This document shows, in pieces, positions 1-8,802 of a DNA stretch of 64,000 nucleotides. The notes beneath the pieces were generated by a model, which worked only from the letters and a program-made list of their open reading frames with translations, searched no databases and was not told the origin of the DNA. The position numbers and the translations under genes were made by a program. The stretch spans positions 280,310 to 344,309 of the forward strand of contig JAIPBH010000002.1 in NCBI GenBank assembly GCA_021739635.1. Reading direction: 5' to 3'. Position 1 is the first letter of the stretch; each line of letters starts with the position of its first letter. This stretch comes from Flavobacteriaceae bacterium. Its GTDB lineage: Bacteria > Bacteroidota > Bacteroidia > Flavobacteriales > Flavobacteriaceae.

Positions 1-969
1 CATATTGTAATATTGGTCTTTAATGGTTATTTCAATAACGTCTCTTTCGTATTGCTCATTAATATCATTAGCTAATTTTTGCATGACTTCTTTTCTGGCT
101 TCAAAATGACGTCTGTTATGGTCTCTTATAATATATTCTAAAACCGTTTCTTCTACTTCACCTTTTATGGAACACAAATGAAAAAAGCCTTCATAACCTT
201 CGGTATGTTCTGGAGTTTCTAAGCGAGGCAAGGAGTTTATAAATTCTTGTGCAATGTACATGGAGTTTATCATTTTACCTTTGGCATAGCCAGGATGCAC
301 AATTTTTCCTTTTACTTTAACCACTGCACCTGCAGCATTAAAGTTTTCATATTCTAACTCACCAATCTGGCTGCCATCCATGGTATAAGCCCAATTGGCT
401 CCAAATTTTTTAACATCAAACTTATGTGCGCCACGGCCAATTTCTTCATCGGGTGTAAATCCAACACGAATTTTACCATGTTTTATTTCAGGATGATTAA
501 TTAAATATTCCATGGCCGATACAATTTCACAAATACCAGCTTTATCATCAGCACCAAGAAGCGTAGTGCCATCTGTAGTTATTAATGTTTGTCCTTTGTA
601 TAAAAGTAAATCTTCAAAATAGTTAGGCGATAATATGATGTCTTGTTCTGCATTTAAAATAATATCTTTCCCATCATAATGTTCAATTATTCTTGGTTTA
701 ACATTCGTTCCTGTAAAATCTGGAGACGTGTCAAAATGAGAAATAAAACCAATGGTAGGAACTTGATAATCAACATTACTTGGCAACGTAGCCATGATAT
801 AAGCATTATCATCAATAGTAACTTCTTTCATACCAATAGATTTAAGCTCGTCAACCAGTTTATTTGCTAAATTCCATTGCTTTTTTGTGCTTGGTGTGGT
901 TTCTGAATTAGGGTCTGATTGTGTATCAATAGTTATATAGCTAATAAATCTATCTATAATGTGTTGCAT
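1..969 (-). CDS. pepT: Peptidase T (tripeptide aminopeptidase), C-terminus cut by window edge
   Basis: Reading the minus strand from the ATG at 969 gives 323 codons that stay open to the left edge, so about 85 residues of a usual ~410-residue PepT are missing. The product is a cytoplasmic M20 metallopeptidase that removes N-terminal residues from tripeptides. Visible metal-site segments in order are [20 protein letters not shown] and [14 protein letters not shown], followed by [10 protein letters not shown], all typical of PepT rather than of other M20 enzymes. It is divergent from pyrD, with its own -7 element at 990-997. Nothing looks broken; the truncation is only the window boundary. Confidence 0.95.
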   Translation of the reverse strand, partial: MQHIIDRFISYITIDTQSDPNSETTPSTKKQWNLANKLVDELKSIGMKEVTIDDNAYIMATLPSNVDYQVPTIGFISHFDTSPDFTGTNVKPRIIEHYDGKDIILNAEQDIILSPNYFEDLLLYKGQTLITTDGTTLLGADDKAGICEIVSAMEYLINHPEIKHGKIRVGFTPDEEIGRGAHKFDVKKFGANWAYTMDGSQIGELEYENFNAAGAVVKVKGKIVHPGYAKGKMINSMYIAQEFINSLPRLETPEHTEGYEGFFHLCSIKGEVEETVLEYIIRDHNRRHFEARKEVMQKLANDINEQYERDVIEITIKDQYYNM

Positions 970-989
970 GATGTGTTTTTTTGTTCTAT

Positions 990-997
990 CAAAAATA
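990..997 (-). promoter_or_regulatory. -7 promoter element of pepT (TATTTTTG)
   Basis: Read on the minus strand this is TATTTTTG, an exact match to the Bacteroidota -7 consensus TAnnTTTG. It lies 20 bases upstream of the pepT ATG, giving a leader of roughly 15 bases. No clear -33 TTTG was found at the right distance. Confidence 0.55.
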
Positions 998-1042
998 CTA
1001 ATTTTTAAAATGCTTAATAGGTGTTTTTTGAAAAATGAATCC

Positions 1043-1050
1043 TATTTTTG
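1043..1050 (+). promoter_or_regulatory. -7 promoter element of pyrD (TATTTTTG)
   Basis: TATTTTTG matches TAnnTTTG exactly and is followed by CA, as is common in flavobacterial promoters. It overlaps the TTG at 1048 that would otherwise extend the pyrD frame, so the gene should start at the ATG at 1069. The -33 box is not obvious. Confidence 0.6.
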
Positions 1051-1068
1051 CACAGCAATTCAACCGCT

Positions 1069-2103
1069 ATGTACAAATCAATTATTCGTCCTATTTTATT
1101 TTGGTTTGATCCTGAGCAAGTTCATCATTTTACATTTTCTCTTATTAGAATTTTGAATAAAATTCCTTTAGTATCTCAATTAATAAAAAAACTTTACACC
1201 GTTGAAGATGCTAAATTAGTGAGAAAGGTATTTGGACTTACTTTTAAAAATCCTGTTGGATTGGCGGCAGGTTTTGATAAAAATGCGGTTTTATATAATG
1301 AGTTAGCCAATTTTGGATTTGGTTTTATTGAAATTGGTACCGTAACTCCAAAAGGGCAAGCAGGAAATCCTAAAAAACGATTATTTAGGCTAAAAGACGA
1401 CCAAGGCATTATTAATAGAATGGGATTTAATAATGATGGTTTGGAAGCTGCAATAACCAATCTTAAGAATAATAAAGGGCATGTAATTATAGGTGGAAAT
1501 ATAGGTAAAAACACCCATACTAAGCCAGAAAATTATACCCAAGATTATTTAGATTGTTTTAAAGCATTGCATGCGTATGTTGACTATTTTGTGCTTAATG
1601 TAAGTTGCCCTAATGTGAGCAGTCATGCCAAATTAAATGATAAGGCATATTTAGAAGAGCTAATTATTGCTGTTCAACAAGCCAATAAAAGTTTTGAAAA
1701 ACAAAAGCCCATTGTTTTAAAAATTGCTCCAGATTTGAATAATAATCAGTTAGATGAAATTATAGATTTGGTGATTTCTACAAAGTTAGATGGTGTTATT
1801 GCAAGCAATACATCTATTGATAGAAGCGGATTAAAAGCTTCGCATGAACGTTTAGAGCATATTGGAAACGGCGGTTTAAGTGGACAACCAATTAAAAACA
1901 AAAGTACTCGTGTTATTAAGTATCTTTCAGAAAAGAGCCATAAAGCATTTCCTATAATAGGTGTTGGTGGGATACATTCTGCTCAAGATGCTTTAGAAAA
2001 ATTGGATGCTGGCGCAGATTTAATTCAAATATATACAGGTTTTATTTATGAAGGCCCAAAACTTATTAAATCAATTAATAAAGCTTTATTGAAAAGAGGA
2101 TAA
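1069..2103 (+). CDS. pyrD: Dihydroorotate dehydrogenase (quinone), class 2 type
   Basis: The enzyme oxidises dihydroorotate to orotate, the fourth step of pyrimidine synthesis, with FMN and membrane quinone. The 344-residue product has the N-terminal amphipathic extension of class 2 enzymes ([20 protein letters not shown]) that docks to the inner membrane. Core segments are [33 protein letters not shown] and [12 protein letters not shown]. The catalytic-base segment reads NVSCPN with a cysteine at residue 180, where E. coli and human class 2 enzymes have serine; class 1 enzymes have cysteine there. I chose the ATG at 1069 because a TTG seven codons earlier lies in the promoter. It converges on the protease gene with a 4-base gap. 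Confidence 0.95.
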   Translation: MYKSIIRPILFWFDPEQVHHFTFSLIRILNKIPLVSQLIKKLYTVEDAKLVRKVFGLTFKNPVGLAAGFDKNAVLYNELANFGFGFIEIGTVTPKGQAGNPKKRLFRLKDDQGIINRMGFNNDGLEAAITNLKNNKGHVIIGGNIGKNTHTKPENYTQDYLDCFKALHAYVDYFVLNVSCPNVSSHAKLNDKAYLEELIIAVQQANKSFEKQKPIVLKIAPDLNNNQLDEIIDLVISTKLDGVIASNTSIDRSGLKASHERLEHIGNGGLSGQPIKNKSTRVIKYLSEKSHKAFPIIGVGGIHSAQDALEKLDAGADLIQIYTGFIYEGPKLIKSINKALLKRG

Positions 2104-2107
2104 CGTA

Positions 2108-3298
2108 TTACTTAATAATTCTTTTTATAATTTTAGAATCATTATTTTTAATAGTCATTAAATAAGTTCCAGAAGCTAAGTGATCTACGTAAATAGGTTG
2201 GTTTGAAATTGTTCCAGACTCAAACACTTGTCCCATTAAATTTGAAATTTCAAAAATATAAGTTTCTGTTTTATTACTGGGTTTAACATAAATAATATCT
2301 CCTGAAATAGGATTTGGGTAGATTTTGAAATCTAAAGCATCTGAAGTATTTGATTCTTCAGCAATATCATCAATATCTGATGAATCTCCACAAGTCAAAT
2401 AATTTTTAGTAGTTATGAAATAGGCATACATTCTGGCAAGTTGTTGTTCAGAAAAATGAGAGCGACAACCTTTCATAGAATATGACATAATATTACTAGT
2501 GTCAGGTGTATATAAATCACCATTAGCATCCGTTTCTGTTCCAATATATCTACAAAAATTATTGATATTTTGATTGGTTAATTTTGGGTCAGCAGGTGTA
2601 TCACATATTTGATCACCAGTACTGCTGCAATTATTTCCGTTTACTAATTCTTTTGTAACACCTTTATTGTCAGCTCCATGCGTATGAATTAATGAGAAAA
2701 AATGACCTATTTCATGCGCCAATGAAGAATCATTGGTTGCACAACCATTTTGCATGAAAATAACATCATAATTTGGTTTATTATAGGTATAACCACAAAT
2801 ACTTTCATCAGATGAATTTTCAATATAATCTGCAAAATAAATATTAATAACATTTAAAACATTATTAGCTTCAACTAATGATTTTTCTTTACTAGTTTTA
2901 AATTTGTAAAAGTCATCATTATCAATAAAATTAATACCATTACACAAAAAGAATTCTAAATATGCAGCAGAAAACATAATGTTTAGGTTTTGTATAGTGT
3001 TTTCTATATCATGCTCACTAATACCACCTGTTCCATTTGATGTTCTAATAACATGTACCTTAATAGGAATGTAATTTTTTGCTATGGTATTAGATTTGCT
3101 TGTAGTAGTTTTTGAACTCAAAAAAAGAGATTGATAGGTTTCAATAGCAGGTTTTATTTCTTTAAATAATTCAAGATTTTCATTAGTAGTAATAGTGCCA
3201 CAAATAGGCTCAGATTTATTTTGTGAAAATAAAGCGAACGATATTAAATGGAAAAAAGCAAATAGAAAAAAGGTTGAATAATGGTTAAAAGTCTTCAT
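2108..3298 (-). CDS. Secreted M43 (pappalysin/cytophagalysin-like) metalloprotease, T9SS type A
   Basis: A 396-residue secreted zinc protease. It begins with a signal peptide (MKTFNHYSTFFLFAFFHLIS...FSQ). The zinc site is HEIGHFFSLIH, the HExxHxxxxxH form of metzincins, and a Met-turn follows in SNIMSYSMKGCRSHFSEQQ, with the Cys/Phe/Gln pattern typical of M43. A serine stands where M43 enzymes usually have glycine in the zinc motif. The last ~75 residues (YPNPISGDII... to KIIKRIIK) are a type A T9SS sorting domain, so it is exported across the outer membrane and probably anchored or released there. The frame extends to a TTG at 3319, but the ATG at 3298 starts a clean signal peptide. Substrate unknown. 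Confidence 0.88.
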   Translation of the reverse strand: MKTFNHYSTFFLFAFFHLISFALFSQNKSEPICGTITTNENLELFKEIKPAIETYQSLFLSSKTTTSKSNTIAKNYIPIKVHVIRTSNGTGGISEHDIENTIQNLNIMFSAAYLEFFLCNGINFIDNDDFYKFKTSKEKSLVEANNVLNVINIYFADYIENSSDESICGYTYNKPNYDVIFMQNGCATNDSSLAHEIGHFFSLIHTHGADNKGVTKELVNGNNCSSTGDQICDTPADPKLTNQNINNFCRYIGTETDANGDLYTPDTSNIMSYSMKGCRSHFSEQQLARMYAYFITTKNYLTCGDSSDIDDIAEESNTSDALDFKIYPNPISGDIIYVKPSNKTETYIFEISNLMGQVFESGTISNQPIYVDHLASGTYLMTIKNNDSKIIKRIIK

Positions 3299-3506
3299 TA
3301 GGGCGAAACATTTAATCAAATGTAAAAGCTATAAAGACCTATTAATAAAATAAACGTTAATATGCTATTTTATTCGTTTTAATCAAGTTAAAAAGCAAGT
3401 TTAAGACAATATAAGACTGAAATGAAACTAAAAATTTAATAAATCATTAGATTTTGTGTTTTCTTAATCAATAATATTATTTTTATCGTGTCTATTTAAA
3501 TTATAA

Positions 3507-4370
3507 ATGTCTAGTAAAATTAAGATTATAGAATGTCCAAGAGATGCCATGCAAGGCATTAAAAACTTTATACCTACAAAGCGTAAAGTGCAATACATTC
3601 AATCTTTATTGCGAGTAGGTTTTGATACTATTGATGTGGGTAGTTTTGTATCACCAAAAGCAATTCCTCAAATGTCTGATACAGCTGAAGTATTATCTCA
3701 ACTAGATTTAAGTAAAACCATTAGTAAGTTGCTAGCTATTGTAGCAAATGAAAGAGGAGCAGAGGATGCTTCAAAGTTAGAACAGATTAATTATTTAGGA
3801 TATCCGTTTTCAATTTCTGAAAACTTTCAAATGAGAAATACCCATAAAACCATTGCGCAGTCAGTCTTTACTTTAGAAAGCATTTTAAATATTGCAGATA
3901 AGTCAAATAAACAAGTTGTTGTTTATATTTCTATGGGATTTGGTAATCCATATGGAGATCCTTGGAATGTTGATATAGTTGGAAAATGGACTGAAAAATT
4001 AAATAAAATGGGAGTAAAAATAGTTTCTTTAAGCGATACCATTGGTAGTTCAAATGCTGAAAACATACAGTATCTTTTTTTAAATTTAATTCCACTTTAT
4101 CCTAACATTGAATTTGGAGCCCATTTGCATACAACACCAAATTCATGGTTTGAAAAAATAGATGCTGCTTATAACTCGGGTTGTAAACGTTTTGATGGTG
4201 CTATTCAGGGTTTTGGTGGTTGCCCAATGGCTAAAGATGAGCTTACAGGAAATATGCCTACAGAAAAATTACTTTCATATTTTACTTCTAAAAAGCTTAA
4301 TAATTTGGATGCTTTAAGTTTTGAAAGTGCTTATAACGAAGCTACCAAGATTTTTTCTGTTTTTCATTAA
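3507..4370 (+). CDS. mvaB: Hydroxymethylglutaryl-CoA lyase
   Basis: A 287-residue HMGL-like TIM-barrel enzyme that splits HMG-CoA into acetoacetate and acetyl-CoA, the last step of leucine breakdown. The family segments are IECPRDAMQGI at the start (metal and substrate site), VGSFVSPKAIPQMSD, GAHLHTTPNSW with the metal-binding histidines, and the cysteine loop GFGGCPMAKDELTGN with Cys239, the catalytic cysteine of HMG-CoA lyases. The length fits the bacterial family. It stands alone between a secreted protease and a porin; no other leucine catabolism gene is nearby. Isopropylmalate or citramalate synthases are longer and lack the GCPMA loop, so the lyase call is preferred. Confidence 0.92.
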   Translation: MSSKIKIIECPRDAMQGIKNFIPTKRKVQYIQSLLRVGFDTIDVGSFVSPKAIPQMSDTAEVLSQLDLSKTISKLLAIVANERGAEDASKLEQINYLGYPFSISENFQMRNTHKTIAQSVFTLESILNIADKSNKQVVVYISMGFGNPYGDPWNVDIVGKWTEKLNKMGVKIVSLSDTIGSSNAENIQYLFLNLIPLYPNIEFGAHLHTTPNSWFEKIDAAYNSGCKRFDGAIQGFGGCPMAKDELTGNMPTEKLLSYFTSKKLNNLDALSFESAYNEATKIFSVFH

Positions 4371-4398
4371 TAATTATTTAAAATAATTCTAAATAAGC

Positions 4399-4429
4399 TT
4401 TGTGAATTTAATTTTCAGTGTTATATTTG
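4399..4429 (+). promoter_or_regulatory. Promoter of the porin gene, TTTG-N19-TATATTTG
   Basis: TTTG at 4399-4402 and TATATTTG at 4422-4429 are separated by 19 bases, a full match to the Bacteroidota housekeeping sigma consensus. The porin ATG is 45 bases further on. One of the best promoters in the window, which fits an abundant outer-membrane protein. Confidence 0.75.
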
Positions 4430-4474
4430 TAGTCGAAATTTTAATCTATTTATAATTAGTCTAAATAAAAACAA

Positions 4475-5653
4475 ATGAAAACGACTACTACAATTTTAGC
4501 AATTTTTATAAGTGCATTCACGTTTGCACAAACAACTCAGGATTCTATCACATTTAATCCTCAAAAACAGTTAAATGCTGCACAGAGAATTCTTTCAGGC
4601 AACTATGGTCAATCGGTAACAGTTGGTGCCTATGGAGAATTAACCTATAATCAGCCAGAAGGTAAAAACGGAGAATTAGATGTTCAGCGCTTGGTACTCC
4701 TTTTTGGGTATAAATTTAATGACAAAACACAGTTTGTTACCGAAGTTGAATTTGAACACGTTCAAGAAGTTTATATAGAACAAGCTTTTGTAAATTATAA
4801 TGTGGGTTCTAATGTTAGTTTACGTGGTGGTTTAATGTTAGTGCCTTTTGGTATTATTAATGAATTTCACGAGCCAACAACCTTTAACGGCGTTGAACGA
4901 CCAGAACTAGATAATGTTATTGTACCAACCACATGGAGAGAATTAGGGTTTGGTGTTGCTGGTAGATTTAATGAACTTTCATTGGGCTATCAAGCTTATG
5001 TGTTTAATGGTTTTAAATCTACTAGTTTTGATGGTTCTGGAGGAGTTAATGGCGTATTAAATGGGTCAAATGCTTTAAGAGGCGGAAGACAAAAAGGGGT
5101 ACAATCTACTATAGATAGCCCAACATTATCTCTTAAGTTTGATTATTATGGATTGCCAGGCCTTAGGTTAGGTTTATCAGGATATTTTGGTGACACACAA
5201 GCCCAAGATGATGTAGAAGAAATTGACGGTGCTAATATTGGTATTACTATGTTAGGATTAGATGCTCGTTATGCCTTTCAAAGATTCACAGCTAGAGGTC
5301 AATACGTATATGGTTCTTTATCTGGTACAGAAGCTTATAATAATTTAACAGGTAACGATTTAGGAAGTGCTTTGCAAGGCTGGTATTTAGAAGGCGCTTA
5401 TAATTTACTATCTCAATCAAAGGAACAACGATTATTTGCATTTTTAAGATATGAACAGTATGATACACATGCAAATACAGATGGCGCTTTATTAAGAAAT
5501 GATGCCTATAACAGAAATGACATGACACTTGGTTTAAGTTACCACATAGCTCCTGGAGTTGTCTTTAAAGGAGATTATCAATTTAGAGATAATGCATTGG
5601 CTGGTTCAAGTGTAGATAACAGACTTAATTTCGGATTAGGTGTTTGGTTTTAA
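4475..5653 (+). CDS. Outer-membrane porin (beta-barrel)
   Basis: A 392-residue protein with a 19-residue signal peptide (MKTTTTILAIFISAFTFAQ) and a body of alternating short beta strands, ending in an aromatic residue (NFGLGVWF), the terminal signature recognised by the BAM machinery. Segments such as VTVGAYGELTYN, VTEVEFEHVQEVYIEQAF and LRGGLMLVPFGIINEFHEP resemble the Bacteroidota porins loosely related to phosphate-selective OprO/OprP porins; substrate cannot be read from sequence. It has a consensus promoter and is followed by a strong hairpin terminator, yet the FMN-binding protein starts only 29 bases after that hairpin. Read-through may therefore link the three genes 4475-6753. Confidence 0.85.
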   Translation: MKTTTTILAIFISAFTFAQTTQDSITFNPQKQLNAAQRILSGNYGQSVTVGAYGELTYNQPEGKNGELDVQRLVLLFGYKFNDKTQFVTEVEFEHVQEVYIEQAFVNYNVGSNVSLRGGLMLVPFGIINEFHEPTTFNGVERPELDNVIVPTTWRELGFGVAGRFNELSLGYQAYVFNGFKSTSFDGSGGVNGVLNGSNALRGGRQKGVQSTIDSPTLSLKFDYYGLPGLRLGLSGYFGDTQAQDDVEEIDGANIGITMLGLDARYAFQRFTARGQYVYGSLSGTEAYNNLTGNDLGSALQGWYLEGAYNLLSQSKEQRLFAFLRYEQYDTHANTDGALLRNDAYNRNDMTLGLSYHIAPGVVFKGDYQFRDNALAGSSVDNRLNFGLGVWF

Positions 5654-5670
5654 AATCAACAAAAAAACAA

Positions 5671-5704
5671 GCATGATAAGGATTTTTTTAAGTCCTTATC
5701 ATGC
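5671..5704 (+). terminator. Hairpin terminator after the porin
   Basis: GCATGATAAGGA (5671-5682) and TCCTTATCATGC (5693-5704) form a perfect 12-bp stem with a T-rich 10-base loop. The tail is only moderately T-rich (TATTTAAAATT), so it may act as an attenuator that reduces expression of the two genes behind the porin. Confidence 0.7.
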
Positions 5705-5733
5705 TATTTAAAATTAATAGTTAATTTTAACTT

Positions 5734-6261
5734 ATGAGATTTAAATATATTATATTATTACTTTTTGGCTTTTCGTTACTTTCTTTTGGGTTGCCAAAAA
5801 GCCTAGAAAAAAAAGTTAACAATGAAATTGCTGAAACATTCAATTTAGAAAATTTTGAGTTAACAAGTATTAAAATCCCTGATGATATAGAAAAAACTTT
5901 GCCTTCAAGATTTGGAGAAGACAATATTTTTAAAATTGAATCAAACAAGCAGTTTATTGCCTATGCCTATGTTTCTCAAGCTTCAAGTAAAACAGCACTT
6001 TTTGATTACTTGGTTTTATTAGATTCAGAATTAGTAGTTATAAAAACTAAAGTTTTAATTTATAGAGAGGAGTATGGTGGTGAAATTGGAAGTAAGCGTT
6101 GGTTAAAACAATTTATAGGAAAAACTCAAAACGATATTTTAAAATATAACGAAAATATTATAGCAATTTCTGGCGCTACTATTTCTGTAAGATCATTTAC
6201 TGACGCCATAAATAATGTTTTAAAATCATTAAAAATTCTTCATTCTAAAAATATTTTATAG
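5734..6261 (+). CDS. FMN-binding domain protein, exported, probably flavinylated
   Basis: A 175-residue protein with an N-terminal signal peptide (about residues 1-19) and a C-terminal FMN_bind domain like those of RnfG and NqrC. The key motif is ISGATIS, with SGAT at residues 146-149; in the family the threonine of [S/T]GAT is covalently linked to FMN by ApbE. YGGEIGSKRW (residues ~113-122) fits the domain core. It should therefore act as a periplasmic one-electron flavin carrier. It abuts the next gene with no gap (stop at 6261, ATG at 6262), so the two are almost certainly co-translated. No ApbE, Rnf or Nqr genes lie in the window. The electron donor and acceptor are unknown. Confidence 0.82.
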   Translation: MRFKYIILLLFGFSLLSFGLPKSLEKKVNNEIAETFNLENFELTSIKIPDDIEKTLPSRFGEDNIFKIESNKQFIAYAYVSQASSKTALFDYLVLLDSELVVIKTKVLIYREEYGGEIGSKRWLKQFIGKTQNDILKYNENIIAISGATISVRSFTDAINNVLKSLKILHSKNIL

Positions 6262-6753
6262 ATGCAACTAAACGGATATATATTTTTATTACCTAAGGAA
6301 ATAAAATTGTTAATTGGGGTTTTTATTATTGTTTTAAGTTTAGGTTTTTTTTCTGGATTGTTATTTGTTGAAAAAACCTCATCAGTCAATCCCAAAGGAA
6401 TTGAAGAGCAATATATTGGCAATGAAAATGATGATGAAGCCGAAGTTATGAAGTTTAAAAAAAGTGATCAAGAAATGCTATCCATAGTACATTCACATAT
6501 TTTATCTATGTCCATTATTTTCTTCCTGCTTGCACTTATTGTTTCTATAACAAAACTAAAAAAGCAATTTAAAACATTTTTAATGATAGAACCATTGGTG
6601 TCTGTTATCATAACTTTTGGTGGGCTATATTTTCTTTGGACAGGATTAATCTGGATGAAATATATAGTAATGGTTTCTGGAACTTTAATGACACTTTCTT
6701 TTATTCTTTCAGTTGTAATTATTTTGAATCAATTATTTCAAAAAAAAGCATAA
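6262..6753 (+). CDS. Small four-helix inner-membrane protein coupled to the FMN-binding protein
   Basis: A 163-residue membrane protein that I do not recognise by name. Hydrophobic segments lie at roughly residues 15-36, 73-96, 107-130 and 134-157, with an acidic linker (NENDDEAEVM) between the first and second. Two histidines, H77 and H79, sit at the start of the second helix in IVHSHILSMS; they could bind haem or a quinone headgroup, but this is inference. The ATG follows the stop of the FMN-binding gene directly, so the pair probably works together, the membrane protein feeding or draining electrons from the periplasmic flavin. It could equally be a simple membrane anchor. Confidence 0.7.
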   Translation: MQLNGYIFLLPKEIKLLIGVFIIVLSLGFFSGLLFVEKTSSVNPKGIEEQYIGNENDDEAEVMKFKKSDQEMLSIVHSHILSMSIIFFLLALIVSITKLKKQFKTFLMIEPLVSVIITFGGLYFLWTGLIWMKYIVMVSGTLMTLSFILSVVIILNQLFQKKA

Positions 6754-6839
6754 ACTTATAGATATCAATATTTTCCAATTGGCTTAATAATTATATTAAC
6801 AACACTTTAATTTTAAAAGAGAGTTATTAGATAATATTG

Positions 6840-6847
6840 TATATTTG
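6840..6847 (+). promoter_or_regulatory. -7 promoter element of guaB (TATATTTG)
   Basis: TATATTTG matches TAnnTTTG exactly, is followed by CA, and lies 25 bases before the guaB ATG. No clear -33 TTTG was found at the usual spacing. Confidence 0.55.
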
Positions 6848-6872
6848 CACGCAATTATAACATAATTGCACC

Positions 6873-8345
6873 ATGATTTCACATCAAAACAAAATAGTAG
6901 GAGAAGGATTAACCTACGATGACGTCCTTTTAGTACCAGCATTTTCAGAAGTACTTCCTCGCGAAGTTAATATTCAAACAAAATTTACTAGAAATATCAC
7001 CATTAATGTTCCTATCATTTCGGCTGCTATGGATACAGTCACTGAAAGCAAAATGGCAATAGCTATGGCGCAAGAAGGGGGTATTGGTGTGTTGCACAAA
7101 AATATGACCATAGAGGCACAAGCTTTAAAAGTTAGAAAAGTAAAGCGAGCTGAAAGTGGAATGATTATAGATCCAGTTACTTTACCGTTAACTTCTACTG
7201 TCAATGACGCCAAAAAAAGCATGGCCGAGCACGGTATTGGTGGTATTCCAATTGTTGATGAAAATGGTACTTTAAAAGGCATTGTAACCAATCGTGATTT
7301 GCGTTTTGAGCATGATAACAAACGTCCTATTATTGAGGTAATGACCAGCAAAAATTTGGTCACAGCATCTGTTGGAACCTCATTAAAAGATGCAGAAAAA
7401 ATTCTACAACAATTTAAAATTGAAAAACTCCTGATTGTTGACGAACATTATAAACTTTCTGGATTAATTACCTTTAGAGATATTACTAAACTAAAACTAA
7501 AACCAATGGCAAATAAAGATGCCTATGGTCGTTTGCGAGTTGCTGCTGCAATTGGGGTAACTGCAGATGCTTTTCAAAGAGCTGAAGCTTTAGTAAATGC
7601 AGGTGTAGATGCTGTTGTAATAGATACTGCCCATGGACACACAAAAGGCGTGGTTACAGTTTTAAAAGAAATTAAATCAAAATTTCCTAATCTGGATGTC
7701 ATTGTTGGAAATATAGCAACTGGTGCCGCTGCTAAATATTTAGTTGAAGCTGGTGCAGATGCTGTTAAAGTAGGTATTGGTCCTGGGTCTATTTGTACAA
7801 CTCGTGTTGTTGCAGGTGTTGGATTTCCTCAATTTTCAGCTGTATTAGAAGTAGCTGCAGCCATTAAAGGTAGTGGCGTTCCAGTCATTGCAGATGGAGG
7901 TATTCGTTACACAGGTGACATTCCTAAAGCGATTGCAGCTGGCGCAGATTGTGTTATGTTGGGCTCTCTTTTGGCTGGTACTAAAGAATCACCAGGTGAA
8001 ACTATTATTTATGAAGGCAGAAAATTTAAGTCGTATCGTGGTATGGGTTCTGTAGAAGCCATGAAACATGGTAGCAAAGACCGTTATTTTCAAGATGTTG
8101 AAGATGATATTAAAAAATTAGTTCCTGAAGGAATTGTTGGTCGTGTACCATACAAAGGTGATTTATTTGAAAGTATTCATCAGTTTGTAGGTGGTTTACG
8201 TGCTGGTATGGGATATTGTGGTGCAAAAGATATTGAGACCTTAAAGGAAAAGGGACAATTTGTAAAAATTACAGCAAGTGGTATTAATGAAAGTCATCCA
8301 CATGATGTAACGATTACTAATGAATCTCCTAATTATTCTAGGTAA
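6873..8345 (+). CDS. guaB: Inosine-5'-monophosphate dehydrogenase
   Basis: A 490-residue enzyme that oxidises IMP to XMP with NAD+, the committed step to GMP. The TIM barrel starts with [19 protein letters not shown] and is interrupted at about residues 95-205 by a pair of CBS domains ([21 protein letters not shown] and [21 protein letters not shown] regions), which in the family bind adenine and guanine nucleotides for regulation. The catalytic loop GPGSICTTR carries Cys308, which forms the covalent XMP intermediate, and the mobile flap is visible further on in YFQDVEDD...GRVPYKG. Length and domain order are normal. It has its own promoter and no obvious co-transcribed neighbour. Confidence 0.97.
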   Translation: MISHQNKIVGEGLTYDDVLLVPAFSEVLPREVNIQTKFTRNITINVPIISAAMDTVTESKMAIAMAQEGGIGVLHKNMTIEAQALKVRKVKRAESGMIIDPVTLPLTSTVNDAKKSMAEHGIGGIPIVDENGTLKGIVTNRDLRFEHDNKRPIIEVMTSKNLVTASVGTSLKDAEKILQQFKIEKLLIVDEHYKLSGLITFRDITKLKLKPMANKDAYGRLRVAAAIGVTADAFQRAEALVNAGVDAVVIDTAHGHTKGVVTVLKEIKSKFPNLDVIVGNIATGAAAKYLVEAGADAVKVGIGPGSICTTRVVAGVGFPQFSAVLEVAAAIKGSGVPVIADGGIRYTGDIPKAIAAGADCVMLGSLLAGTKESPGETIIYEGRKFKSYRGMGSVEAMKHGSKDRYFQDVEDDIKKLVPEGIVGRVPYKGDLFESIHQFVGGLRAGMGYCGAKDIETLKEKGQFVKITASGINESHPHDVTITNESPNYSR

Positions 8346-8441
8346 CTTTCAGTTTTTATTTTTTTTATTAAACTTTTTAAGATTTTTAATAGCCGTATTT
8401 ATTTAAGTTTATATTTTTTTTATGTTTTATATGAAACTTAA

Positions 8442-8678
8442 TCATTCAGTATAAACCTGACCACGGTGAGGCTTTAAAGCATCTCTTATTGGCTTCATAT
8501 TATTTTCATTAACAACCAAAAAAGCAATAGCATGTATGTCATTTAAAGTTTCAACACCAGTTAAAGTGATTTCAAACTTTTCTAACGCAATATATTGTTT
8601 TAAGTGAATTTCATGATGTTCTGCTATTTTATGAGCATCAGGACCATGAAAATCCCAAATAAGTTTTAATTTTCTCAC
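8442..8678 (-). CDS. Small conserved-looking cytoplasmic protein, function unknown
   Basis: A 78-residue product with no signal peptide or membrane segment. It begins with RKLKLIWDFHGPDAHKIAEH and has five histidines in its first 25 residues, then an alternating beta/alpha pattern ending in RGQVYTE. The start codon is GTG at 8678; upstream the frame closes within a few codons and no ATG gives a better start. The codon use and ordered hydrophobic pattern look like a real protein. It stands between guaB and the PPIase cluster on the opposite strand. The histidines might bind a metal, but no catalytic motif is recognisable and I assign no function. Confidence 0.65.
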   Translation of the reverse strand: MRKLKLIWDFHGPDAHKIAEHHEIHLKQYIALEKFEITLTGVETLNDIHAIAFLVVNENNMKPIRDALKPHRGQVYTE

Positions 8679-8748
8679 TTGATATTTTTTAAAAATTTAT
8701 AAAGATTAAAGATACTAAAGTAATCTTTAAACCGTTTGTTAAAGCAAC

Positions 8749-8778
8749 TTGTAATATAGCTTTATATTGCTATTTTTG
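8749..8778 (+). promoter_or_regulatory. Promoter of the PPIase cluster, TTG-N19-TATTTTTG
   Basis: TTG at 8749-8751 and TATTTTTG at 8771-8778 are 19 bases apart, matching the Bacteroidota -33/-7 pattern with a shortened -33 box. The first gene of the cluster starts at 8803. Confidence 0.65.
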
Positions 8779-8802
8779 TAATCCTATTTTAAATTTTTTT
8801 AA

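Noticed and set aside
1048..1068. TTG start extending pyrD by seven codons
   Set aside because: The TTG is the last part of the -7 promoter box TATTTTTG at 1043-1050, so it cannot be in the transcript.
2104..2160. Hairpin-like AT-rich sequence between pyrD and the protease gene
   Set aside because: The best pairing has a bulge and lies mostly in the protease coding end; no strong terminator can be claimed.
8346..8441. Possible guaB terminator (TAAACTT ... AAGTTTA followed by a T run)
   Set aside because: The stem is only 7 bp of AT-rich pairs with a loop of about 29 bases; not convincing as a hairpin.
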